DNA from: Mesaphorura yosii
Lineage: Eukaryota; Arthropoda; Collembola; Poduromorpha; Tullbergiidae
NCBI GenBank assembly: GCA_009869945.1
Contig: WIXG01000139.1
Span: 1 to 64,000 of the forward strand
DNA length: 64,000 nt
Direction: 5' to 3'
Each line of letters begins with the position of its first letter. Position 1 is the stretch's first letter. Shown piece by piece: positions 1 to 8,305 of this stretch. The notes under the pieces were generated by a model that was not told the origin of the DNA, did not search any database, and was given only the letters and a program-made list of their open reading frames with translations. The position numbers and the translations under genes are program-made.

Positions 1-653
1 GTCGGAGTGACCTGCGATACTTCACCGACTCTCCTCGGAAGTACGCAAGTACGCAAATCGAGCTTCTTTGTGGCTCCGTCGTAGCTCTGTGTGCTACATG
101 GGAGGTAAGAATCAAAGACAAGAAAGTCTAACCGTATGGCTGATGAATAACGAGGCTCTCGTTGATGAACCGGAAGAACTCGACTCATCTTCCCCAAGCG
201 CTGAAGTGCATTACCAGAGAGAAACACGTACATCAAGGAGATGAGTCCTCGGATCCTGTCAGTGATTCCAAGCGTCGGCCATGTTCAGTTGGTTCAAGTT
301 GCACCAAATCAGAAGAATTATCAAACATCGGACGATGGCATTCAGGCTGTAAATTAGCACCAGCACAATTCTTCGTCAAGCATTTCTAGACAAAGCAAAT
401 CTTCCACGGCGAGACTTCCAAACAATCAGCGCTGCTCCTAGGCGGTAAGCAATTCGAAATACGGGTGAGTACAAGCGCAGAGTTTTGGACACTATTGTGG
501 ACGGTCAAGAGACACGTTTCGATTGATTTCAATGTCATTGAGGATTCTGGTAGGGTTTTTTCCATTGCTAATGGATTGTTGATTTGGCTGGCCTCAGAAT
601 TAGCAAAATGCAAGCTCGCGATTCGCTACCGTGTCTGCATGTCAGCTCACTGA
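1..653 (+). CDS. Possible plus-strand 3' gene end (two exons, unrecognised)
   Basis: I do not recognise a protein here. Bases 1-104 are open in one frame (it reads ...DLRYFTDSPRKYASTQIELL...) and stop at a strong donor, GGAG|GTAAGA. A second open stretch, 390-653, starts right after a TTTCTAG acceptor. It is in phase 0 with the first, reads 87 residues with a tryptophan-rich hydrophobic centre (EFWTLLWTVKRH), and ends in TGA at 651-653. The joined reading frame would be the C-terminus of a gene entering from the left. Against it: no domain is visible, the same DNA is also open on the minus strand in a piece that could belong to the chemoreceptor locus, and the second stretch contains two internal donor-like sites (GTAAGC at 444 and GTGAGT at 465). 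Confidence 0.2.
386..625 (-). pseudogene. GR-like C-terminal (TM7-like) segment, doubtful
   Basis: After a CGGTAG acceptor the minus strand is open for 79 codons. It includes 'NNPLAMEKTLPESS' and then 'TCLLTVHNSVQNSALVL', which vaguely fits the 'PLxxxxG...' plus TM7 pattern of chemoreceptor C-termini. The polypyrimidine tract is poor, the tail continues too far after the putative TM7, and the opposite strand is open over the same bases. It is recorded because of its position downstream of the TM5-like segment. Confidence 0.18.
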
Positions 654-1089
654 ATTTCAACTATTTGTGCATGTGAATGCTTAATTATGAAGGAGTGTCT
701 GGATTCTTGACATCCTGCTCGCATTTCAGAAACTGGGTCCTGAATTCAAGGGCGATATGAGGCGACGATGACGATGATGTTTTCATAATTAAACCGTGAG
801 AAGACCGTGTAGTTTATACACTTCGGTTCTTTCTGGTTTGGGGCTGCAACTCATTCATCTGAGGACGCTCGAAACCACAAATGATGCAGCCGACTTTCGA
901 TCGGCTATTGCTGGCGCTTTTATTAAATTGCTAACAGCAAGGCCACAACGACCTGAATGACGACATTGCTCAAAATCTTGAGGAAAATATTTCTCGAGAC
1001 GTGAATAAATACTCAAACTCTGAAGTCAACGGCTGAAAAGATGCAAAAAGCAGTGTTTCCATCTTTGTCATATGAGACGCTCGTTGTTT

Positions 1090-1260
1090 CTAAAATGAAT
1101 CACGAATTTTTCTAGATGCGTACCCCATCGTTGATGCCAGCTGACACAGAACGCAGATCACGCCCAGCAGGGCCAGGTTGAATGCAAGCAAGTCAGTTGT
1201 GAGAAGAATCGGGAGCATTGGGTAATATTTTAGGGCGGAGTAAAGATGGAATATTAACAA
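1090..1260 (-). pseudogene. GR-like TM5 segment in a broken context
   Basis: The minus frame between a TAA (upstream) and a TAG at 1090-1092 reads 'LKYYPMLPILLTTDLLAFNL' and then 'ALLGVICVLCQLA', which resembles a TM5 helix of a gustatory receptor in the expected place. There is no AG acceptor between the upstream stop and the segment, and the nearest AG (1274-1275) gives an in-frame stop. So this is either a decayed exon or a chance hydrophobic stretch. Confidence 0.25.
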
Positions 1261-1295
1261 TTAATCCATGATTCTTCATAGAATGTAAATTCACG

Positions 1296-1520
1296 CCTGA
1301 GACAACTCATGGGGTCAATTTCATGCCCATGGAAATTCGTGGACATTCATAATTCATGCGCTGAGATTAATCGTAGGCAATAAAATTCATAGCATAGATA
1401 TTCATAACTCATAGAATGAGACTAATCATAGCGAAACAAAAATAGAAAATGACATTTCACAATTTGAAGCCATTCCACGATTCTTACTGCCTATGATTAG
1501 TCCTACTCTATGAATTGTCC
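1296..1520. repeat. Imperfect inverted and direct repeats between GR-like exons
   Basis: The stretch is built of repeated short words (ATTCATA, CATAGAATGAG, ACTAATCATAG). Two 22-base arms, 1409-1430 and 1492-1513, are reverse complements with three mismatches, and further copies of 'TTCATAATTCATG'-type words lie at 1320-1410. It resembles a decayed palindromic mobile element sitting exactly where the chemoreceptor-like gene loses its reading frame. Confidence 0.5.
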
Positions 1521-1567
1521 ACGACAACGAAATGGCACGGCGATGAAATTAATTCTGTAAGTTTTAC

Positions 1568-1795
1568 AGTCATGAATTGTCGTTCCATAAATAATCCGAA
1601 CATGATTAACAATGCCCTAAGTACAATGTTCCAGAGGGAAAGGTACCCATTCGCAATTTGGAGCAGGTGAAAGTGAAGCAGTTGCAGGCCGCAAAACTGC
1701 ACTCGGATCCGAACCTTCTCTTGTCGGGTCGTTTCTAGCACAGTTTCCACAGCCACCCGATGCAATAGCCAGGTACACGCTGAATGTGCCGCATG
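1568..1795 (-). CDS. GR-like locus, exon with amphipathic linker and TM4
   Basis: It follows a good CTTCTCAG acceptor in phase 0. The segment reads 'CTWLLHRVAVETV', then a basic region 'RQEKVRIRVQFCGLQLLHFH', then the hydrophobic 'SLWNIVLRALLIMFGLF'. A long helix followed by TM4 is what gustatory receptors have here. The end at 1568 uses a GTAAAAC donor in phase 0. Without splicing, the frame continues to a stop at 1508-1510. Repeat-rich DNA follows immediately (1290-1520). Confidence 0.38.
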
Positions 1796-1833
1796 CTGAG
1801 AAGAGAAAGTTAACAGGAAATGACTCGGTGTAC

Positions 1834-1978
1834 AGATTTTTTTAAGATTGGCAGCCGCATGTCCATGATACTGATGGCGACGAAGAAAAAGATTACGGTG
1901 ATGGCACACGCGATAGAATGCAGGGTTGTGAAAGCCGTCTGAAGCCTCTCCTTCTTGTTGGGATTCAAGCCCCAAATC
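1834..1978 (-). CDS. GR-like locus, exon with TM3
   Basis: This exon is 145 bases: one base completing the split codon, then 48 codons. The acceptor used is GCGAG; the stronger-looking TTTGCAG five bases upstream shifts the frame and destroys the membrane segment. The translation gives 'WGLNPNKKERLQTAF' and then a very hydrophobic stretch ending 'AITVIFFFVAISIMDM', followed by LPILKKS. It ends at a phase-0 GTACAC donor, and the next intron is only 38 bp. Confidence 0.4.
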
Positions 1979-2018
1979 CTCGCTGCAAATTGCCCAAAGT
2001 CGAATTAGCCCAACTTAC

Positions 2019-2233
2019 CATATATGAAATGTGAGGCTTGCGCTGATAAAGCACATAAATTCCTCGCTTTGTCTCCACAAGATGTCGTGCACGATCAAAA
2101 CGGCGGAGAAGAAGGAAGCTGTGAGGATCTCCAACATTTTTTCCGTAAATCCGATGTCCGCCCAAACATGGAACGCATTGTACGTGGTTACAATTAGGGT
2201 GTGAACTCGGAAAATAGTATTGAGTAAGATTTT
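2019..2233 (-). CDS. GR-like locus, exon with TM1 and TM2
   Basis: The exon is bounded by a TATTTCAG acceptor and a GTAAGTTG donor, and is 71 codons plus two bases. The reading starts KILLNTIFRVHTLIV and contains two hydrophobic segments (around residues 2-20 and 33-49 of the exon). It then continues through 'RQSEEFMCFISASLTF', a typical position for the loop after TM2 in gustatory receptors. No ATG is needed, because phase 0 fits a preceding exon. Confidence 0.42.
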
Positions 2234-2460
2234 CTGAAATAGGAAAATCACTGGCACCACCTAGTCACCCGAATTCGCTGAAGCTTCATTAGTCGTTAGC
2301 TCTAAGCTGTGCTAACAAGGCTCAGAACTTGAATTTTGAAAATTTGCACTTGGCTCCTCCTGGGGCTTGGTCGAAGTTGGCCGTTGACCTTACGGAGCAG
2401 GACCCATCTTTTTTTTTTATTATTAAAAACCCATCTTGGGATTGCTCAGAACTATCCGAA

Positions 2461-2531
2461 ACTGAAAACCGCAATCGTTTACGACAATATACCACGGAGA
2501 TATATTGTCGTAAACGATTGCGGTTTTCAGT
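2461..2531. repeat. Perfect 31-bp inverted repeat (hairpin)
   Basis: Bases 2461-2491 and 2501-2531 are exact reverse complements separated by a 9-base loop (CCACGGAGA). The arm begins ACTGAAAACCGCAATCGTTT. Perfect arms of this length imply either a recent insertion, active correction or selection on the RNA hairpin. It lies in the first-exon region of the GR-like gene. No target-site duplication was evident. Confidence 0.9.
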
Positions 2532-2698
2532 ATATCCTGTCCCGGCCCGTATATCAGCCCCAGCAGATATTTTCGGGCTGTTATTCTGGATTCAGTGAAT
2601 TTTCCAAGGCTTTGATCCCATTTGACTCTTGTTGCCCCTAAATTGCAGGCAAGTCGCAAGGTGACAAAGTAAAGGTCCAAGGTTTTTCTAGGAACCAT
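2519..2698 (-). CDS. GR-like locus, candidate first exon
   Basis: An ATG at 2696-2698 opens a frame beginning MVPRKTLDLYFVTLRL. It is followed by a charged 'VKWDQSLGKF' element and 'ARKYLLGLIYG', which resembles the cytoplasmic N-terminus of arthropod gustatory receptors ahead of TM1. The frame runs on to 2423. The donor is uncertain: GTAAAC after codon GTC would be in phase 0, as exon 2 needs, but it lies inside the 31-bp hairpin at 2461-2531, so the lower boundary given here is approximate. If the hairpin is a recent insertion, it may have landed in or next to this exon. Confidence 0.3.
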
Positions 2699-3029
2699 TT
2701 TGGGCGTCAGTCTAGGTGGGCTCAGGGCTCACTGACGTGGACAAGAGAACTGGCCTTCGATTGAAGTGGGCGAGAGTTTCTCGCTGGCAGCGACTGCGAC
2801 GAATGTGGGCATGAATAATCAATTAAGAAAATGTGCAAGCCGAAGTTTTGAACTGACGTTGGTCGCTTCAAGCTTTTTAATTATGAAAACATGGTCATGT
2901 ACATAGTTAATTCTGAGCTTTGATGGATTTAGCTTCTTAAAAGAGGGGGCAAGTGGGGAGTTGTCCAATAACTGCACGAATGCATCCTTAATGCAGACGA
3001 GACGGACGCGGACGCTTTGACGCAAGAAT

Positions 3030-3082
3030 TCAAAACGTGAACAATTTAGTATGTGGGCTCATGTAGAGGATCCCAAATGTGG
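3030..3082 (-). CDS. nAChR last exon: TM4 end and stop
   Basis: After a TTATCACAG acceptor it codes TFGILYMSPHTKLFTF and then TGA (3030-3032). This completes TM4 with a short extracellular tail, as is normal for the family. Confidence 0.85.
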
Positions 3083-4836
3083 CTGTGATAATAAAACTTA
3101 TTAATAAACTGCAATTAAATTAAATACCTACGGTTTTTACCTCCGATAGTGGCCACAACAAAAATCCAAAGGAGGAGTCTAACAAGTTGTGTAACAAACA
3201 AATAAAATTATCTTATTGACTTCAATATAATAACAACGCTGAAACAAGAAATCGCAAAAGCTGTCGAACCTGTCAATCACCAATGCAGCCTGCTGCCACT
3301 CCAATTTAATCGCGTCCTTCTTGTCCTGATCTGACATCCTCGCCTCATTTCGTTCCATGGTCACGACAACTCTGTCCAGTAGATGTGATAGACGGCGTTC
3401 CCACGCGGGTGCAGGTGTGGGTTGTTCAAAGTGAAATGTTGACTTGTGGGTCAGTGAGCAGTCGTCGCGTGTGACGAGCCCGTAGTTTGACGACGCTGAC
3501 GCCGAACTCCCGACAGGGATTCCCCGAACCTTCATGACTGGACGGAATCGAGTGTTGAGTCCATTGAGACATTCGCTGCAGTGGTGGTCGGTGGGAGTGC
3601 TGCAAGCGCCAAATACTCGTGCTTAAATAAATTGCTTTTCTCACGCAGTAAGTCACCGATTCACATGCTTACCTCGTTGCTCTTCGTTTCCACGAGCTGC
3701 TAAGACTCGAATTATTTTCGCTGGACTGTGGCGGCGGTGTTGCGGGCATATTCGGGTAAACAATGCGCCAGGTGTCACTCTACACGCACGAATAAATGTA
3801 ATGCTTATCCTTATCAGCATAATTGCATTTTGTATTAAAAAGTGCGAGCGTATGTGCTTACCAAAGGCAGCCGCCTTCCCAACAATCCAACCGACGCCCC
3901 GCCAATGCCACCAACGCGTTCCTCCTCTTCCTCTTTCACCTCACTCGCTTCTGGGCCAGGAAACTCCAACCGCAAAAACAACAATTTGGCGAGAACGTTA
4001 AAAATGAGTACCCGCATTACATTAGGTAATCCACGGCCACGCATTCCACGATGGTGAATATTCAACGTGACTACGCTCAAACCGGTTGCAAACGATACGA
4101 GGGAGATTGTGACGCCGTAATAGAGCCCTGGTGCATGAAATTAGTTTGTTGGTTAGTAATTTTCGAGATATATTAATAAAGTTTCTAATCCCAGTGGGCG
4201 ACATGCGACAAGTGGAGGAATTACCGATGAGCGGAAGCTTTTCTGACGTCGGAGGCATACTTTCACCAATCACCATCAAGAAAACGGTCATTGAGAGCAG
4301 TGTTGTGATGCCGAGTGTCACTTTTTCTGTAAACGTTAAAGAGTTTTGAGTGAAATGAGTGTCCAGAGTAAAAACTAGCGCCTTGGCACTTGGGCAATAC
4401 CTCCAGAATCGGATGGCATGTAGAAACTGAGCAATGCGAGTCCGCTGATCAGGACGCAAGGGAGAATCAAGTTGAACACTTGCAGAGGAATCACAAAATG
4501 GCGAATTGACAATATTTTCGGCGATTTACTTCAAATTCAGCCGTATTATTCAGATAATTAGCGTTTACCATAAAACAGGGGTCGTCTCCTCAGAGTAATT
4601 GAGTAGGTGACGTCCGGGTATGGTTCTATTTCAAGTCAAAGTCAACATTCAACAGACAGACCGTGCCGGGTCGCAAACGCATGAGAAAAAATGGACCACG
4701 CGGACCGTACCGCCTTACCTTCGCAGCATGAATAGTAAACGACGTGTCTCTCTTGTTTCATTTTGATGAGATCCCATTCGCCATTCGGGACGTAGTTGGA
4801 TAAATCACCCTCCTCCGTCTGAATGACGAGATTGAC
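3030..4836 (-). CDS. Nicotinic acetylcholine receptor alpha-type subunit (3' part)
   Basis: This encodes the C-terminal 364 residues of a Cys-loop cation channel subunit, which acts at the postsynaptic plasma membrane. Nine exons join in consistent phase (1095 bases including the stop). Visible in order: the EEGDLSNYVPNGEWDL segment of the ligand-binding domain; loop C with adjacent cysteines (YYSCC, residues 37-38), the alpha-type mark; TM1 (about 59-80); GEK plus TM2 (about 84-108, TLGITTLLSMTVFL), the motif of cation-selective channels; TM3 (about 120-142); a cytoplasmic loop of about 190 residues with an acidic run; the pre-TM4 EWQQAALVIDR motif; and TM4 (RLLLWIFVVATIG). Introns are 58-136 bp. 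The signal peptide, Cys-loop and loops A, B, D and E were not found upstream, so the 5' exons are either far away, unrecognised or missing. Exact subunit class is not assigned. Confidence 0.9.
3141..3178 (-). CDS. nAChR micro-exon: TM4 first half
   Basis: A 38-base exon coding LLLWIFVVATIG, the start of TM4. It joins in phase to IDR upstream and to the final exon downstream. Acceptor TTGTTAG, donor GTAAAA. Confidence 0.85.
3270..3599 (-). CDS. nAChR exon: cytoplasmic loop to pre-TM4
   Basis: A 330-base exon in phase with its neighbours. It encodes most of the TM3-TM4 loop and ends with the amphipathic MA helix and the family's EWQQAALVIDR motif. The last two bases of the Arg codon lie at the donor G|GTTCGA, which is weak but is supported by the exact TM4 continuation in the next exon. 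Confidence 0.85.
3673..3725 (-). CDS. nAChR exon: small cytoplasmic-loop exon
   Basis: A 53-base exon needed to keep frame between the TM3 exon (phase 0) and the next exon (phase 2). It uses a GCCACAG acceptor and a GTAAGC donor and codes SSENNSSLSSSWKRRAT, a serine-rich loop segment. A nearer acceptor (TTAGCAG) would give 24 bases and break the frame. Confidence 0.75.
3862..4127 (-). CDS. nAChR exon: TM3 and start of cytoplasmic loop
   Basis: It starts LYYGVTISLVSFATG (TM3), then SVVTLNIHHRG, the conserved exit of TM3. It continues into a loop with an acidic run (EVKEEEEER) and a glycine-rich stretch, ending LPL in phase 0 at GTAAGC. The translation is 88 codons plus two bases. Confidence 0.9.
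4225..4326 (-). CDS. nAChR exon: TM2 pore helix
   Basis: A 102-base exon with the pore-lining helix KVTLGITTLLSMTVFLMVIG, preceded by the split Glu codon that makes the GEK selectivity motif of cation channels. It is followed by ESMPPTSEKLPLI. Acceptor TTTACAG, donor GTAATT. Confidence 0.92.
4401..4478 (-). CDS. nAChR exon: TM1
   Basis: Codes FNLILPCVLISGLALLSFY followed by MPSDSG. The Pro-Cys pair in TM1 and the Pro-Ser-Asp-Ser-Gly turn before TM2 are conserved across nAChR subunits. Acceptor CTGCAAG, donor GTATTG, phase 1 at both ends. Confidence 0.9.
4569..4625 (-). CDS. nAChR exon: pre-TM1 strand
   Basis: A 57-base exon coding PYPDVTYSITLRRRPLFY, the strand linking loop C to TM1, with the family's conserved arginine-rich run just before the membrane. 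Splice sites are AAATAG and GTAAAC, in phase 1 at both ends. Confidence 0.9.
4719..4836 (-). CDS. nAChR exon: end of ligand-binding domain and loop C
   Basis: It begins after a TTTGCAG acceptor in phase 0 with VNLVIQTEEGDLSNY, at the position where the family has the end of the 'WTYDGFQ' strand in the previous exon. It ends YYSCCE plus one base at GTAAGG. The vicinal cysteines define an alpha-type agonist-binding loop C. This is the most 5' nAChR exon I could find. Confidence 0.9.
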
Positions 4837-4939
4837 CTGCAAAGTCAAAGCGGACTTGAAGTGAAGTAATGTGCTGTATTTGATATTTTGATGTTTTGAA
4901 TCGATTTAAATGGAAAACAGATCAATAGTATTACTTATT

Positions 4940-5421
4940 CTTACAAGGAAATGCTACCAAGTGCGGGTCGCGCAACCACATGAAACATATTCCATGTTGT
5001 AGTACATACTCTAAAAGGGCTCTGTGCAAATTTTTAGAACTGAGAAATGTTACACTGATTTTTTACCCTCGCCTTGGCTTTTCCTTCATATAGCGCAATT
5101 CTCTGAGACAGTGTGACAAGTGGCATGTTCGACTACATTTTTCCTTCGTATTTCATTCAGATTCAACTAGTTAATGAACAATAGCATTTTTTGGAGCAAA
5201 TTAAGTGACCTTTTGATAAAATTGGGGTTGTTTATGCGGTCACAGAGCTTGTTTCTTCAACAAAAAGTGCGCTCCATGTGAACTTTGAACGGACGTTAAA
5301 AATCAGGGTAACATTTCTCAGTTCTAAAAATTTGCACAGAGCCCTTTTAAAGCATATACTACAACATGGAATATGTTTCATGTGGTTTCGCGACCCGCAC
5401 TTGGTAGCATTTCCTTGTAAG
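4940..5421. mobile_element. Foldback/MITE-like element with 124-bp arms
   Basis: Bases 4940-5063 and 5298-5421 are near-perfect reverse complements (about five mismatches), separated by about 234 unrelated bases. The outer ends read CTTACAAGGAAATGCTACCA. It encodes nothing recognisable. Long arms and lack of coding capacity fit a foldback or MITE-type non-autonomous DNA transposon. No clear target-site duplication was found. It begins 104 bp upstream of the first visible nAChR exon. Confidence 0.85.
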
Positions 5422-7137
5422 TTGGAAACTTGATACCAAAGGAAGGTTCGACTTGGCTAAACTTCATCAGCTTGAGTTTAGCATCCTGCACAAACTTCAA
5501 GTATTCTAACATCTCAACTTTTTGCTATTGCTTTACTTATTTCTACTCCAATGTGGTACTGCGAAAACTTTAAGATTCTTTGAAAAATCTGTACTTTTAA
5601 TTCATCAATCCTGGAATCCTGAAATAATTTGATGTACAGATGCTGGCAATTTGAAGCCTAATCAATGTAAGGTCGGCCGATTTCAGATCTCAGGCGTCGG
5701 GCGCTTGAACTTTTTGCCTTCATTTCGTGATGAAAGCCAAAGGAGGGCAAAGGCTTAGAGAAATAGAAAAGTTCATTCTTCGTCTCATTACGATACCATT
5801 GCGGCGGACGAATAAAACGTTCACATTTTCGATTAAAAATCTCAGGTTCAAGTCGGGCAGATTTAATAGAATTTTATAGCCGTAATATATTTTAAAAAGA
5901 AAATACTTGGAGAACTTTCTCCAGCTTTAGCTTTGTCCTTCGATAAGAGGCTGCAATGCAATCCAGAAAAATAAAACGTTTGAGTCTTAGAAACTGTTGA
6001 AGCATAAATATTCCCGCAAATGTAAAGAAAGGGAAGACACAGTTGTAAAAATATTTTAATCTGACTCGGCCTTGCCCTGAGAGTATGGCGTAGCCCGAAA
6101 GGTTACATTAATGTGCACTTGTGCCTCGTGGGGTGAATCTATAAAGCGTGTTTTAAGTGTGTCATACGTATGTACGCACGTAAATAAATTGAAAAGTGTG
6201 TTCGCCAAGAATGTTCCGTAGTCCGTGGGCTACACAGAAGAAAGAAAGAAATTAAATTCATTCTAAATTCCCTGCAGCTTTTTCTTCATGTTTCTCTACT
6301 CGGTGAAAGAGAATGCATTTTGCCTTGACTTGCCTTGGTTTGTTGCTCTAAAACCTCGGGTTCTTATATAAAAGCCAAATAGAGTGAAACGCGCGTAGAA
6401 AGCTTCTCGGATAGGTTCCCGTTAGCGAGTGGTCCTGTAGTTGGGTTCGCCGAAAGTATTTACCTCTTCTCTTCTCACGTTATTCGAACCTGAGACTCAA
6501 AGCAATCATGCACTTTTTTGCAAATTCGCAACCTGAAAATGCTCACCCAGAAAATTCTTTAAAATCGGTTTAATGAGAGTATGAAGGGTAAAGGAACTAA
6601 TTTACAGTTTAAATGTGAAAGTTTTGTTGAAGTGAAATCGATGGACCTATAATAGTAATCGTAATATATTCTCAAGCGCCAATTTCAACCTGGCTGCCCA
6701 CGCAGAATTTAATCCTTAAATTTTATACGGAGCGACTTTCCCGGGCCGACTCCGCCGACACTCCTTCTCTAATATTATTACGCTCTACTGGTTTAATTAG
6801 ACTATTTGTTTCACCCCAAAGAGTTCGAATTGATAGCTATAACCGTAAATGAACGGGTCTGAGAAATGTTGGTAGTGGAAATAGGATGGAAAGCGCCATG
6901 TCCACAGTGTAACACTCCGGTCGACACAGCAAGCGTAACATTTATGTCTATTCTTGGCAACGACAACGAATCAAGAGTAATGGACGATCTTGCGATCTCT
7001 CCTAAACCACGCACTACAACATTATTTAATACAAAACAATACACAACCCATCATTAGTCCGTCGGCAGCCCTGCGCACACGAAATCCCTTTAGAAGAAAT
7101 GATCCTCATGAAAGCGCACCACAGACGTCAGTTATTA

Positions 7138-7782
7138 CCGTTTTATCTTGACAATAAGCCGCGGCTTATATATGCTTTTGTGGTGCGATTGAAAATGTGC
7201 GGCTTATACACGATTTGATTTCTCAATGGACATTCATTTCAAAAATGCTGATTTCCTTTTGGACCAAACTAACTTCATTCCTTAGATTTGTCAGCACCTG
7301 TTGTTTTTGAGCTGACCTCTGCATTTCTTACATCATCACCTGTAACCAGGCATGAACTTGAAGTCTATCCCTAACAGCTGTGACACGCAGCTTGCTCTTT
7401 GAGTGGGGCAAAATATCAACGCACTTCCTACTTACAGCCATTTAGGCGGTTGAGCACTCAGTGCCAGTTTTCTTCTATTCAATGCTTCTAGTGTAGTTTT
7501 TGACTTCCTCCAGCGACGAATATTTGTTTCATCTAGGCTATAAGTCTTGCAGCAGCTCGATTTCCCATACCCTCGCCCACTTTACACACATGAAACCGAT
7601 TTTCCATCCGATAGGATTGTCGTTTGCTGTGGTGTTCTCATTTTGTGTCTATTTTTGCTCCAAAACGGATAATTAGCGTGACACATCCGACAGATATGTA
7701 TTTTTATACATACAGAGTGCGGCTTATATACAAAATTTTCATATTCCCACGAAAAATGCGGCTTATTGTCAAGATACCACGG
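7138..7782 (-). mobile_element. Degraded pogo/Tigger-like (Tc1/mariner) transposon
   Basis: Its 25-bp terminal inverted repeats (7138-7162 and 7758-7782, two mismatches) contain TATCTTGACAATAAGCCGC and are flanked by TA on both sides, the Tc1/mariner insertion target. Repeated subterminal GCGGCTTATA words are typical of Tigger-type elements. On the minus strand, 7432-7570 retains the N-terminal helix-turn-helix of a CENP-B/pogo transposase in two frames: 'GNRAAARL' and, after a frameshift, 'YSLDETNIRRWRKSKTT'. At 645 bp it lacks the catalytic DDE domain, so it is a dead, internally deleted copy. Confidence 0.88.
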
Positions 7783-8305
7783 TATTTAAGAAAATGTGAC
7801 TATTGATACAAACTACAGGCCAGAAGCGTGTGTGTAGTGTAGAAGATCCGAGTCAAATACCTTGGAATTAGAATGCATTTGCCCTAGATGCAATCTAAAG
7901 GAGTTCCCTTCATACCGAGAAGTTTGAGTCGCAAACTCAGACACAACTCGGAACTCTTTAGAAATCCGAGGAATACTATACAAGCACAGTATTCGTATCT
8001 TGCCTCGTCTTTTCGTTATGTGAGCCCAATTTATGTGCGAAAGTCACATCAAATTTCACAGTTGACTAACGTTAAAGTAGGCGACTGCTATTTTCATATA
8101 TTCACATAGCATAATTTGCTATTCTAGAAGTAACAAGCCCGCACGCAATAATAAATAAATTCTAGGTCGTGTCAATTGAAGCACACTAACGATGATTTGG
8201 AAATTCTTGCAGAGATACTCATGTTAAGAAAGAGAGCTGAATTATTGGATCCCGAACCGTTTCGATGGAGAACGGAAAACTAAACACAGACAGAATGTCG
8301 TTTTC

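Larger units (their letters stand above)
386..2698 (-). pseudogene. Gustatory-receptor-like 7TM gene, possibly broken
   Basis: The minus strand carries, in order, the parts expected of an arthropod chemoreceptor of the gustatory receptor superfamily (ligand-gated cation channels of sensory neurons). They are an N-terminal segment with a tryptophan-aspartate 'KWDQSLGKF' motif (2698 downward), TM1-TM2 (2019-2233), TM3 (1834-1978), a long amphipathic stretch plus TM4 (1568-1795), a TM5-like segment (1090-1260) and a TM7-like tail (386-625). Exons 2, 3 and 4 join with matching phases (2 then 0) through GT-AG introns of 40 and 38 bp. The canonical TYhhhhhQF motif of TM7 was not seen. The TM5-like frame has a TAA just upstream and no AG acceptor between that stop and the segment, so the copy may be a pseudogene, or that part may be spurious. 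Family assignment rests on architecture and short motifs only. An unrelated four-helix membrane protein is the main alternative. Confidence 0.4.
4837..8305. other. Gap between nAChR and dpr; missing nAChR 5' exons not found
   Basis: I read both strands here for the Cys-loop, the WTYDG strand, loops A/B/D/E and a signal peptide of the nAChR and saw none. Apart from the two mobile-element remnants annotated separately, I see no supportable gene. A minus-strand open frame at 6811-7044 and overlapping plus frames are short and carry no domain. Confidence 0.6.

Noticed and set aside
1508-1975. 155-codon minus-strand ORF taken as one exon
   Set aside because: Its upper half is out of frame with the hydrophobic TM3 reading. 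Splicing a 38-bp intron at 1796-1833 joins the TM3 frame to this frame in its lower half, and the phases agree.
3179-3268. Read-through of the nAChR pre-TM4 exon to a stop (RFDSFCDFLF...)
   Set aside because: It gives no TM4. Splicing at 3269/3178 restores RLLLWIFVVATIG exactly in phase.
6811-7057. Overlapping open frames on both strands upstream of the transposon
   Set aside because: They are short, without a recognisable motif, and the flanking splice signals are weak. They do not match any missing nAChR segment.
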